Source of the DNA: Pseudomonas sp. L5B5
GTDB lineage: Bacteria; Pseudomonadota; Gammaproteobacteria; Pseudomonadales; Pseudomonadaceae
Assembly: GCF_020520285.1 (NCBI RefSeq)
Contig: NZ_CP084742.1
Location: 6,125,501-6,189,500, forward strand
Length of the DNA stretch: 64,000 nt
Reading direction: 5' to 3'
The notes beneath the pieces were generated by a model that did no database searches, was not told where the DNA came from, and worked only from the letters and a program-made list of their open reading frames with translations. The stretch's first letter is position 1; each line of letters starts with the position of its first letter. Positions 21,546 to 29,732 of this stretch are shown one piece after another. A program made the position numbers and the translations under genes.

Positions 21546-22453
21546 ACGATATCAAGAAGGTTCCTAGTTTTGCTGTTTTGCTTGCAGCATATAACGGGAT
21601 TCGGTGGCTTCAGTCTCAGGTAGAAAGCATACTTTCTCAAGTTGATGTTCGGGTAACAATTTTTATAAGCATAGATCCGTCCTCTGATGGAACTGAGGAT
21701 TGGTTTAAATCTGTGTCAGCTCATGATGACAGGTTAATTGTCCTGCCTGTAGGCGAAAAGTTTGGAGGCGCAGCCAAGAATTTCTTCAGATTGATTCGAG
21801 ACGTAGATTTTTCAAGATTTGATTATGTTTCGTTTGCTGATCAGGATGATGTTTGGCTTCTAGATAAACTGTCTACGGCTCATAGAAAAATTTCCTCGTC
21901 TACTGCTTCTGCTTATTCTTGCAATGTTACAGCCTTTTGGCCCGGGGGACGGGGGTTACTTTTAGACAAAGCACAAAGGCAGCGCAGGTATGATTACCTT
22001 TTTGAGGCTGCTGGTCCCGGGTGTGGCTATGTATTAAAAGTTTCCGAGACTCTTAGGTTCAAAAATTTCCTAATTGAGAATTGGCAGGACGTTAATGACG
22101 TTTCCCTACATGATTGGCTAGTTTATGCGTGGTTCAGATCGGTAGGATTAGTTTGGTTCATAGATCCGGTGCCGAAGATACTATATCGCCAACACGAGAC
22201 TAATCAGGTAGGTGCCAATAAAGGCTTAAAGGCTATTAAGGCGCGCTTGTCATTGTTACGTGCCGGTTGGTATCGCAATGAAGTTTCAAAAATCGCAAAA
22301 TTGATTTTGCCGAATGTTCAGAGCTTGCCTAGAGACTTGGTTGAAAGAGGGTATATATCACGCTATTTTCTTGTTTTTAATTTCAATGAGGTGCGCCGTA
22401 GATTTCGTGATCGTGTTTTTTTGGTGATTATGGTTTTTCTTGGTATTTATTGA
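21542..22453 (+). CDS. Family 2 glycosyltransferase (rhamnosyltransferase-like)
   Basis: 303 residues. FAVLLAAYNGIRWLQSQVESIL, ISIDPSSDGTEDW and VSFADQDDVWLLDKL match the rhamnosyl/deoxyhexosyl branch of GT2, which often transfers 6-deoxy sugars. ILYRQHETNQVGAN near residue 215 is the conserved C-terminal motif of that branch. Third transferase of the island. With WbpL it implies a repeat unit of about four residues, if each enzyme adds one. Start ATG 21542 overlaps the upstream stop. Confidence 0.87.
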   Translation: MNDIKKVPSFAVLLAAYNGIRWLQSQVESILSQVDVRVTIFISIDPSSDGTEDWFKSVSAHDDRLIVLPVGEKFGGAAKNFFRLIRDVDFSRFDYVSFADQDDVWLLDKLSTAHRKISSSTASAYSCNVTAFWPGGRGLLLDKAQRQRRYDYLFEAAGPGCGYVLKVSETLRFKNFLIENWQDVNDVSLHDWLVYAWFRSVGLVWFIDPVPKILYRQHETNQVGANKGLKAIKARLSLLRAGWYRNEVSKIAKLILPNVQSLPRDLVERGYISRYFLVFNFNEVRRRFRDRVFLVIMVFLGIY

Positions 22454-22658
22454 GTCGTGATGTTTTTGATATGTACCTTTAATAAGGTATCAATGCATAT
22501 CTTGATTTTTTAAATAGGTAGCCGGCGCGGGCACTGGGCAGGCAATATTTTAATTTAAAGCTTTGCTGAGTGTCTGCGTCTCTTGTGTAATAGAAGGTTA
22601 TTAGTGTCTTGCGATCGAGAGAAACTCTGGCTGTTCTGCTCTATTAATGGATTAAATA

Positions 22659-23975
22659 ATGAAGTTTAATTATTCTAATTTTTTTACAGTTGCATCGATA
22701 TTGTTTTCGCTGTTTGCTTTTTTTTCCTTTTATCCTGGAGCAATGACGTGGGATAGCCTGGATCAGTTGCGACAGGCAAGGATGGCCGATTACTCGGATT
22801 GGCAGCCACCCGTAATGGCATTTGTCTGGGGGGTGCTGCTGAACGTTGCTGATGGTCCGGGTGTTATGCTTTGTTTTCATCTTTTACTGCTGTGGAGCAC
22901 TGCTCTTTTCTTGTTTAAATGGGCTCTTGATGAGGGATATAAATATGGGTTTCTGTTTTTACTGATTCCGGCATTTCCTTGGGTTTTGAATTTTGAATTT
23001 GTTATTTGGAAAGATGTTGGGATGGCCTATTCCTGGGGTGCGGCACTTGCTCTTTGTTTATGCTATAAGTCTCGTGAACGTTTTCCCTTGAGCGTTGCGT
23101 TTATAGTTCTGGCCTTGTTTGTATATGGCATGCTCGTACGGAGCAATTCGTTGGGAGCTGCTGTTTTCTTGTTTCCGTTTTTGGCCGGCCAAATTTTTAA
23201 GAAGAAGGGAGTCAAACATGTTTTGGCATTCATGACGATGGCGTTTTTCGGGTTTTTCGTAATTACATTTCTTGTTAATTCTGCCATAGGAGCAAAAAAG
23301 GCCAACTCCGTTAGTTATGTAATGTTCGATGATGTGGTTGCATTAAAACTGAGGGGAGTGGATGTCACGCTAGATTTCTTGACACAGGATGAAATTTCTA
23401 CAATTGCATCGTGTGAATATTTGAATGAAAACAAGGTTGGGGCTGCATTCTGCATTGATGGAGATCGATTTAAGGAAATAACGATAAACAACTATCAAGA
23501 GTTGAAGCTCTCTTGGGTCAAGAACGTTTCTGATAATTTTCCTACTTATGTTGCCTATAGGCTCTCGGCTTTTTCTCAGCTTGTTCGTTCACCTTGGCAG
23601 TCAGTATATTATGAAAGTGAATTTCGCGTAGTTAAGCCACCGTATGAACTTGACTCAGGTATTCGTTCGGAGTCTGCTCAGGAGAAATTTTTCAGAAAAT
23701 ACGTTGGTGGATTCAAGAAGCTTTTCCCAGGGCTATTCAAACCATATGTCTGGATGGTTTCTTTGGCTTGTATTGCGTTTCTATTTTGGTTTGACTCGGC
23801 GTTTAAAAATACTTTGTTCTGGCTTCTTCCTGTTTCAGGGTTTTCATATATTATGACATATATACCGATCACTCCTGCTGGTGACTTTAGGTATGTATAC
23901 TGGTCTTGCTTTGTATGTACAATATCAATTTTCTCTTACATTAATGGGCGGGCGCGTGCCAGCAAGGTAAGCTAA
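22659..23975 (+). CDS. Polytopic membrane protein, candidate O-antigen polymerase (Wzy) or GT-C transferase
   Basis: 438 residues with about 10 hydrophobic segments and one long periplasmic loop (about residues 215-345). The N-terminal pattern FYPGAMTWDSLDQLRQAR followed by SDWQPPVMAFVWG is found in GT-C-type membrane proteins, where the Asp after the first helix is catalytic and binds polyprenyl-sugar donors. No other wzy candidate exists in the island, so it may be the polymerase, or a lipid-sugar-dependent side-branch transferase with wzy elsewhere. A 205-base AT-rich gap with no gene precedes it. ATG 22659. Confidence 0.65.
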   Translation: MKFNYSNFFTVASILFSLFAFFSFYPGAMTWDSLDQLRQARMADYSDWQPPVMAFVWGVLLNVADGPGVMLCFHLLLLWSTALFLFKWALDEGYKYGFLFLLIPAFPWVLNFEFVIWKDVGMAYSWGAALALCLCYKSRERFPLSVAFIVLALFVYGMLVRSNSLGAAVFLFPFLAGQIFKKKGVKHVLAFMTMAFFGFFVITFLVNSAIGAKKANSVSYVMFDDVVALKLRGVDVTLDFLTQDEISTIASCEYLNENKVGAAFCIDGDRFKEITINNYQELKLSWVKNVSDNFPTYVAYRLSAFSQLVRSPWQSVYYESEFRVVKPPYELDSGIRSESAQEKFFRKYVGGFKKLFPGLFKPYVWMVSLACIAFLFWFDSAFKNTLFWLLPVSGFSYIMTYIPITPAGDFRYVYWSCFVCTISIFSYINGRARASKVS

Positions 23976-24085
23976 AGAAAGCTGGAGCTCGAATAATCCG
24001 CATGCGAAGCAGGTATGTGAGGAGTGTCATTCGAGATTGAAAAATCTCATATTTTAATTTTCAAATATGAGTTTTCCAGCTTTAG
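23976..24085 (+). other. Nested inverted repeats: possible structured RNA or small MITE-like element
   Basis: Directly after the polymerase candidate's stop codon. The outer pair is AAAGCTGGA (23978-23986) with TCCAGCTTT (24075-24083). Inside are CTCGAAT (23988-23994) with ATTCGAG (24029-24035), and CTCATATTT (24046-24054) with AAATATGAG (24063-24071). All three pairings are perfect and can coexist as a three-way junction. No known riboswitch or sRNA is recognised. It could act as a terminator, a processing site, or be a degenerate mobile repeat. Confidence 0.5.
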
Positions 24086-24112
24086 TTCTGTCAAATCAGC
24101 GGTGAGGTGCCT

Positions 24113-25075
24113 ATGGTCAAGATTCTACTAACAGGAGCGTCTGGTTTTCTGGGACGATCGATCATGGATCAGTTTTCCAGAAGTACTGATTTTCAGTTAG
24201 CTGCTGTTTTTCGTAAGCCACCACTAGAGCTTCCAGGGACAGTTGCACTTTGTCAGGTTACTGAAATAACCGGGGCTACGGATTGGAGTTCGTTTCTACC
24301 TGAATGCAGTGTTGTGATCCATGCTGCAGCCAGAGTTCATGTAATGAATGAGACTTCCTCAGATCCGCTGACTGAGTTTCGTAGAATAAATGTTGAGGGA
24401 ACACTAAACCTGGCTCGACAGGCAGCTTCCGCCGGCGTTCGTCGCTTTATATTCATAAGCTCTATCAAGGTGAATGGAGAAGGAACAGATACGGCTGCAC
24501 CTTACTTTGCAGACGCACAGCCAATGCCTCTTGATCATTATGGAATTTCCAAGATGGAGGCGGAACAGGGTTTGCTTAAGATAGCAGAGCAAACAGGTTT
24601 AGAAGTCGTCATTATTCGCCCTCCACTAGTGTATGGGCCCGGCGTGAAGGCTAACTTCCTGGCAATGATGCGGTGGCTGCAAAAGGGAGTGCCATTGCCC
24701 TTCGGTGCCATTGGTAATAAACGTAGCCTAGTGGCCTTGGGTAATCTGGTTGACCTGATCAGGGTTTGCATTGAGCACCCGGCGGCAGCAAATCAAACAT
24801 TCCTGGTCAGTGACGGAGAGGATCTTTCTACCACTGAGCTTTTACGCCGGATGGCAAGGGCATTGAAGGTTCCCGTTCGTTTGATACCTGTGCCTGTCTG
24901 GATCCTATCTGGGGGGGCAGCTCTGCTTGGAAAAAAATCACTCTCTCACCGTCTATGTGGTTCGCTACAGGTCGATATCAGCAAAACACAGAAGCTGCTC
25001 GGATGGACGCCGCCCATAACTGTTGATTCAGCTCTCAACGAGACGGCCAAATACTTTCTGACGTTACGTGATTGA
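24113..25075 (+). CDS. wbpV: UDP-4-keto-sugar reductase of O-antigen synthesis, WbpV-like SDR
   Basis: 320-residue NAD(P)-dependent epimerase/reductase. The cofactor loop is LLTGASGFLGRSI (residues 4-16), HAAARVHVM is the WbpV-type segment, and the catalytic Tyr-x3-Lys is YGISK. Its place directly before wbpL and wbpM is that of WbpV in P. aeruginosa, where it reduces the 4-keto product of WbpM to UDP-D-QuiNAc (or FucNAc). I use ATG 24113, five bases after GGTGAGG; GTG 24107 is possible. GC content rises from here towards the core genome, and it belongs to the conserved right border of the island. Confidence 0.88.
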   Translation: MVKILLTGASGFLGRSIMDQFSRSTDFQLAAVFRKPPLELPGTVALCQVTEITGATDWSSFLPECSVVIHAAARVHVMNETSSDPLTEFRRINVEGTLNLARQAASAGVRRFIFISSIKVNGEGTDTAAPYFADAQPMPLDHYGISKMEAEQGLLKIAEQTGLEVVIIRPPLVYGPGVKANFLAMMRWLQKGVPLPFGAIGNKRSLVALGNLVDLIRVCIEHPAAANQTFLVSDGEDLSTTELLRRMARALKVPVRLIPVPVWILSGGAALLGKKSLSHRLCGSLQVDISKTQKLLGWTPPITVDSALNETAKYFLTLRD

Positions 25076-25121
25076 ACAGAAACAGAGGTATCATGGCCGG
25101 TCATGACCTTCTTTAGTTTCT

Positions 25122-25152
25122 AAGAGGTGGCTTTGGCATCCAGCCATCTCTT
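25122..25152 (+). other. Hairpin between wbpV and wbpL
   Basis: AAGAGGTGGCT (25122-25132) pairs with AGCCATCTCTT (25142-25152): 11 pairs with one G-U and a 9-base loop, no U-tract. It could pause transcription or stabilise mRNA; its function is unknown. Confidence 0.45.
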
Positions 25153-25177
25153 GTTAGTTTCAGGAATTGGATAGTAG

Positions 25178-26197
25178 ATGGCAATTTGGTTATTTTTCCT
25201 GGCGACTGCCGGGGTCTCGGTTTTACTCACTTGGGCTGTTCGCCGTTACGCTTTGGCGCGTAGCTTGGTTGATATTCCGAATGGACGTAGCTCTCATTCG
25301 TTGCCGACTCCCCGAGGTGGTGGAGTGGCAATTGTTCTCAGTTTTGTTTTTGCTTTACCTGTTTTGACAGCTATTGGTCTGATTCCGTGGAGCGTTATCT
25401 GGCCGCTACTGGGGGCGGGGATTTTTACTGCGGTGGTTGGTTTCCTGGATGATCATGGCCATATCGCAGCTCGTTGGCGCCTGTTGGCGCATTTTCTGGC
25501 TGCTGCGTGGGCAATGTGCTGGATGAACGGATTACCGCCGTTGCACGTTCTAGGAGTCGAGTTCAAGCTGGGGTACCTAGGTCATGTTCTTGCTGCGTTT
25601 TACTTGGTCTGGATGCTCAACCTCTATAACTTTATGGACGGAATTGACGGAATTGCGAGTGTCGAGGCTGTCTCCGTCTGTCTGGGAGCCTGTCTGATCT
25701 ACTGGCTGAGCGGAAACCAGTCAATGATCTGGCCTCCCTTGTTGTTAGCCATGGCCGTTTTGGGGTTTCTTTACTGGAATTTCCCTCCTGCACGAATTTT
25801 CATGGGGGATGCGGGCAGTGGATTCCTGGGTATGACGCTTGGGGTTTTTTCAATACAGGCAGCCTGGAGCTCTCCGCGGTTCCTTTGGGTATGGCTGATA
25901 TTACTTGCAGTATTTATTGTCGATTCGACTTTTACCCTGATTCGGCGTTTGCTACGGGGCGATAAAGTCTATGAAGCTCATCGTAGTCACGCCTACCAAT
26001 TTGCTTCTCGCCGGTTTGGCAAGCACTTGCCTGTGACACTGGCTGTGTTAGCAATAAATGTACTCTGGTTGTTGCCAATAGCGGCTGCAGTTGGTCTATT
26101 TGGACTTGATGGTGTTTGGGGTATTGTTTTGGCCTATTTACCTCTGTTGCTCCTCGCTCTCAAGTTTCGTGCCGGAGACTCGGGGAACGACTGCTGA
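25178..26197 (+). CDS. wbpL: O-antigen-initiating glycosyl-1-phosphate transferase WbpL (MraY/WecA family)
   Basis: 339-residue integral membrane protein with about 10-11 helices. It transfers a GlcNAc, QuiNAc or FucNAc 1-phosphate to undecaprenyl phosphate and so starts each O-unit. Family motifs are present in order: PTPRGGGVAI, GFLDDHGH, NLYNFMDGIDGIAS, ARIFMGDAGSGFLG and AHRSHAYQ, which include the catalytic Asp residues and the His-rich cytoplasmic loop. In P. aeruginosa WbpL is needed for both A- and B-band LPS. ATG 25178 matches homologs. It is the only initiating transferase in the window. Confidence 0.93.
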   Translation: MAIWLFFLATAGVSVLLTWAVRRYALARSLVDIPNGRSSHSLPTPRGGGVAIVLSFVFALPVLTAIGLIPWSVIWPLLGAGIFTAVVGFLDDHGHIAARWRLLAHFLAAAWAMCWMNGLPPLHVLGVEFKLGYLGHVLAAFYLVWMLNLYNFMDGIDGIASVEAVSVCLGACLIYWLSGNQSMIWPPLLLAMAVLGFLYWNFPPARIFMGDAGSGFLGMTLGVFSIQAAWSSPRFLWVWLILLAVFIVDSTFTLIRRLLRGDKVYEAHRSHAYQFASRRFGKHLPVTLAVLAINVLWLLPIAAAVGLFGLDGVWGIVLAYLPLLLLALKFRAGDSGNDC

Positions 26198-26287
26198 TGT
26201 TTATGAAATTTTCAAGGCAGTCCAGTTTTCAAATATTGTCATATTTGACTTCTGTTGTGGCTAAAAAAAGGAGGGGTTGAAGAGGTG

Positions 26288-28282
26288 ATGGCCAGAATAA
26301 GAAAATTTTTATTAGGTCTCTCGCGCCGGAAGAAACGTATTATCCAAGTTGCGACCGATCTTTTCCTGATCTGGGGCGCGCTGTGGATGGCTTTCTTCGT
26401 CCGGTTGGGCTTCGACGATTTGAACAATCCATTCATCGTTCATCTTTGGCTTTTCCTCAGTGCGCCAATTATTGCTATTCCCCTGTTTATAAGATTCGGA
26501 ATGTATCGTGCTGTAATGCGTTATTTCGGTAACGATGCATTAATTTCAATCGTAAAGGCCGTCAGCCTTTCGTCCTTGATCCTAGCTCTGGTTGTTTACT
26601 TATATAGCAACCACCAAACCGTTGTACCTCGTTCAATCGTGTTCAACTACTGGTGGTTGAGTCTGGTAATGATTGGGGGCCTGCGGCTGGCCATGCGTCA
26701 ATATTTCCTCGGTGACTGGTTTGTCGCTAGCCAGCATGTACCTTTCACCAGCCGAGACGATGGTTTGCCCAAGGTGGCAGTTTATGGGGCCGGAGCAGCG
26801 GGTAACCAGCTGGTCGCGGCGTTGCGCCTGGGGCGCATGATGCGGCCGGTGGCGTTCATCGACGATGATGGCAGTATCGCTGATCGGGTCATTGCCGGAC
26901 TGCAGGTATACAAGCCAAAGCACCTCCAGCAGATGATCGACGAGACTGGCGCGGAAGAAATCCTGCTGGCCATTCCCTCTTCCAGCCGTAGCCGACGCCG
27001 GGAGATATTGGGGTACCTCGAAGGGTTCCCTCTCCATGTGAGGAGTGTCCCGGGTTTCATGGATCTGGCCAGCGGTAGGGTGAAGGTGGACGACATCCAG
27101 GAAGTGGATATTGCCGACCTGCTCGGCCGTGATTCCGTTCCTGCCCAGGGTGACCTGCTGGCTCATTGCATCAAGGGACAAACGGTCCTGGTGACTGGCG
27201 CGGGAGGCTCCATCGGTTCGGAATTGTGCCGGCAGATCCTGAGCCTGCGTCCGACCACCCTGATACTGCTTGACCACAGTGAATTCAATCTCTACAGCAT
27301 CTTGTCCGAGTTGGAACAGCGTCTGTCCAGGGAGTCTTTGACGGTAAGGTTGCTACCGATCCTTGGGTCGGTACGCAACTATGAAAAACTCCTGGGCGTG
27401 ATGAACACCTGGAATGTCGATACGGTCTATCACGCTGCAGCCTACAAGCATGTTCCGATGGTAGAGCACAATATTGCCGAGGGTGTGCTCAACAACGTCA
27501 TGGGGACCCTCAATACTGCCCAGGCCGCGTTGCAATCGGGCGTGGCCAATTTCGTGCTGATCTCCACTGACAAAGCCGTTCGACCCACCAATGTGATGGG
27601 CAGCACCAAGCGTCTTGCTGAACTTACCTTGCAAGCGTTGAGCAAGGAGCTGGCCCCGGTTCTATTCAACGACCCGTCGAACATTTCGCGCGTCAACAAG
27701 ACCCGCTTCACCATGGTCCGTTTCGGCAATGTGCTGGGCTCCTCGGGTTCGGTCATCCCGCTGTTCCATAAGCAGATCAAGTCGGGCGGGCCGTTGACGG
27801 TTACTCACCCGAAGATCACCCGTTATTTCATGACTATTCCGGAAGCCGCCCAGTTGGTTATCCAGGCCGGTTCGATGGGACAGGGTGGGGATGTATTCGT
27901 GCTGGACATGGGAGAGCCGGTAAAGATCGTCGAACTGGCTGAAAAGATGATCCATCTTTCCGGGTTGAGCGTACGCTCGGAAAAAAATCCCCACGGCGAC
28001 ATAGCCATTGAGTTCAGCGGGCTACGACCAGGTGAAAAACTTTACGAGGAGTTGCTGATAGGTGACAACGTGGTGGCCACTCAGCACCCGATGATTATGA
28101 GTGCCAACGAGGATTACCTGGCTTGGGATGTACTCAAGGCCAAGCTCGATGAACTCCTTGCTGCGCTTGATTGTGATGATTATTCGCGGGTTCGGCAGTT
28201 GCTGCGCGAGACCGTCAGTGGCTACACGCCGGACGGCGAAATTGTCGATTGGGTTTATCAGCAGCGACGACTCAAACCCTGA
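26288..28282 (+). CDS. wbpM: UDP-GlcNAc 4,6-dehydratase, membrane-anchored WbpM
   Basis: 664 residues. Four N-terminal membrane helices (about 10-125) are followed by a CoA-binding-like Rossmann domain (about 160-260, VAVYGAGAAGNQL) and a catalytic SDR domain (about 290-600, VLVTGAGGSIGSELCRQIL). The SDR domain has HAAAYKHVPMVE and MGSTKRLAEL, where Met replaces the usual SDR Tyr, as known for WbpM. It makes UDP-4-keto-QuiNAc for WbpV. ATG 26288 follows GGAGGGG; the frame extends eleven codons upstream from a TTG. It marks the right border of O-antigen loci in pseudomonads. Confidence 0.95.
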   Translation: MARIRKFLLGLSRRKKRIIQVATDLFLIWGALWMAFFVRLGFDDLNNPFIVHLWLFLSAPIIAIPLFIRFGMYRAVMRYFGNDALISIVKAVSLSSLILALVVYLYSNHQTVVPRSIVFNYWWLSLVMIGGLRLAMRQYFLGDWFVASQHVPFTSRDDGLPKVAVYGAGAAGNQLVAALRLGRMMRPVAFIDDDGSIADRVIAGLQVYKPKHLQQMIDETGAEEILLAIPSSSRSRRREILGYLEGFPLHVRSVPGFMDLASGRVKVDDIQEVDIADLLGRDSVPAQGDLLAHCIKGQTVLVTGAGGSIGSELCRQILSLRPTTLILLDHSEFNLYSILSELEQRLSRESLTVRLLPILGSVRNYEKLLGVMNTWNVDTVYHAAAYKHVPMVEHNIAEGVLNNVMGTLNTAQAALQSGVANFVLISTDKAVRPTNVMGSTKRLAELTLQALSKELAPVLFNDPSNISRVNKTRFTMVRFGNVLGSSGSVIPLFHKQIKSGGPLTVTHPKITRYFMTIPEAAQLVIQAGSMGQGGDVFVLDMGEPVKIVELAEKMIHLSGLSVRSEKNPHGDIAIEFSGLRPGEKLYEELLIGDNVVATQHPMIMSANEDYLAWDVLKAKLDELLAALDCDDYSRVRQLLRETVSGYTPDGEIVDWVYQQRRLKP

Positions 28283-28290
28283 CTCTACAC

Positions 28291-28367
28291 AAGCGGTAAC
28301 TTTCCCGCTTTTGACTTGCTCCATGTATCTCCTAGGTTTGGAAGGCAGCTTCGGAAAGCTGCTTTCC
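28291..28367 (+). terminator. Two hairpins between wbpM and comEA
   Basis: The first, AAGCGG (28291-28296) with CCGCTT (28305-28310) followed by TT, is a weak terminator for the O-antigen operon. The second, GGAAGGCAGCTT (28340-28351) with AAGCTGCTTTCC (28356-28367), has 12 pairs with one G-U and a 4-base loop but no U-tract. It lies 24 bases before the comEA start. Confidence 0.5.
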
Positions 28368-28391
28368 TTACTGATGTCATGGAGTGTCATT

Positions 28392-28721
28392 ATGCGTATC
28401 CCCTATTTTTCCTCCCTGTTCTTCGCAGCCTTGGCCAGTTTTTCGCTTGCCACCCAGGCAGCGCCGATTGCCAAGGTGCAGGAGGCCGCCACCGAAGTGG
28501 TGGAGCATTCCACAGCCAATTCGACCAGGCTCGATCTCAATACTGCCGATGCCGATGTTCTACAGCGTGAACTGTTCGGAATCGGTGAGGCCAAGGCCAA
28601 GGCGATAGTCGCCTATCGCGAGGAAAACGGCCCCTTCGCCTCGGTGGACGAACTGCTGGAGGTCAAGGGTATTGGTCGGGCGATCCTCGAGCGTAATCGG
28701 GGCAAACTTCAAGTCAATTGA
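28392..28721 (+). CDS. comEA: ComEA-like helix-hairpin-helix DNA-binding protein
   Basis: 109 residues. A Sec signal peptide (MRIPYFSSLFFAALASFSLATQA) is followed by a double helix-hairpin-helix domain: RLDLNTADADVLQRELFGIGEAKAKAIVAYREENGPF and DELLEVKGIGRAILER. This is the soluble periplasmic ComEA form found in Gram-negatives, which binds incoming DNA during natural transformation; in Pseudomonas it is a fixed neighbour of wbpM. ATG 28392. Whether this strain is competent cannot be said from this gene. Confidence 0.92.
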   Translation: MRIPYFSSLFFAALASFSLATQAAPIAKVQEAATEVVEHSTANSTRLDLNTADADVLQRELFGIGEAKAKAIVAYREENGPFASVDELLEVKGIGRAILERNRGKLQVN

Positions 28722-28740
28722 TGCAACCCAGCTGAAACGG

Positions 28741-28764
28741 AGGCCGTTCGCTGAACGGCCTTTG
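28741..28764 (+). terminator. Probable terminator after comEA
   Basis: AGGCCGTTC (28741-28749), loop GCT, GAACGGCCT (28753-28761), then TTG. A second hairpin, CTTTCAGGA/TCCTGAAAG (28765-28773 and 28782-28790), follows at once. Confidence 0.7.
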
Positions 28765-28830
28765 CTTTCAGGAAGGGGACCTCCTGAAAGCCCTTCCGTA
28801 TCGATGTGATAGTTTTTCATGAAGGCGGGC

Positions 28831-28852
28831 AAATATTATGATAGTAATATTT
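28831..28852 (+). promoter_or_regulatory. Inverted repeat upstream of the SDR gene, candidate operator
   Basis: AAATATTA (28831-28838), spacer TGATAG, TAATATTT (28845-28852): perfect 8-bp arms, 65 bases before the SDR start. It could be the site of the TetR regulator encoded convergently just downstream. No second copy was seen at the tetR start, so the assignment is only inference. Confidence 0.4.
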
Positions 28853-28917
28853 TTCATGGTCGGATCTTTGATATCGCGATCGTTTCATCACTTTCATTCA
28901 GCGTCAGGAGTGCAGCT

Positions 28918-29712
28918 ATGAATTCGGTTCGTTCCCAAGGCAAGGCATTGATTACAGGGGCTTCATCCGGTATTGGCGCGGTGTACGCCGAACGATTGGC
29001 AGCGCGTGGTTTCGATTTGCTGCTGGTTGCCCGGGACGAGGATCGTCTACAGTCGGCAGCCCGGGCCTTGGCAGGCAGCTACCCGGTGCAGGTCGAGGTA
29101 TTGAAAGCGGATTTGACCGCCAAGGAGGATCTGCTCGAGGTCGAACGCCGTCTGCATGAAGATACGACGATCAGCCTGTTGCTGAACAACGCCGGCGTGG
29201 CGGCAAGCGGGCCCCTGGCCGGTGCGGACCTGGATCGAATGGAACAGATGATTCAGCTCAACATAGTAGCCCTGACTCGCCTGGCGAGCGTTGCTGCTGC
29301 CAGCTTCTCTGTGGCGGGGCGAGGAGCGATCATCAACATCGCCTCCGTTGTGGCGTTGTTGCCGGAGCGCTTCAACGCTACATACAGTGCAACCAAGGCC
29401 TATGTCCTGAGCCTGACCCAAACCCTGGCGGCCGAATTGAAGGGTAGTGGAGTCCAGGTCCAGGCAGTCCTGCCCGGTGTCACTCGTACCGAGATCTGGG
29501 AGCGAGCGGGTATGGATGCGTCCGTGATTCCTGCGCACATGGTGATGGAGGTAGGGGAGATGGTAGATGCTGCGCTGAGCGGTTTCGACCAGCAGGAATT
29601 GGTCACCCTGCCGTCGCTACCTGATGCCGCAGATTGGCAGGCCGTGGTTGCTGCGCGGTTGGCCCTGGCGCCCAACCTGTCGCACAGCGGTGCCGCCGCC
29701 CGTTACAAGTAG
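28918..29712 (+). CDS. Short-chain dehydrogenase/reductase
   Basis: 264-residue classical SDR. The cofactor loop is TGASSGIG (residues 13-20), then NNAGVA, the catalytic Ser in NIASVVA, and YSATK (Tyr-x3-Lys), with the C-terminal PGVTRTEIWERAG. NADP(H) preference is suggested by the basic residue after beta-2 (LLVARDEDRL). Substrate unknown. ATG 28918 follows TCAGGAG; the open frame upstream is not coding. It converges on a tetR gene 20 bases away, a common arrangement where the regulator controls the oxidoreductase. Confidence 0.88.
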   Translation: MNSVRSQGKALITGASSGIGAVYAERLAARGFDLLLVARDEDRLQSAARALAGSYPVQVEVLKADLTAKEDLLEVERRLHEDTTISLLLNNAGVAASGPLAGADLDRMEQMIQLNIVALTRLASVAAASFSVAGRGAIINIASVVALLPERFNATYSATKAYVLSLTQTLAAELKGSGVQVQAVLPGVTRTEIWERAGMDASVIPAHMVMEVGEMVDAALSGFDQQELVTLPSLPDAADWQAVVAARLALAPNLSHSGAAARYK

Positions 29713-29732
29713 GCTGTCGGCCGCAAGCAGTG

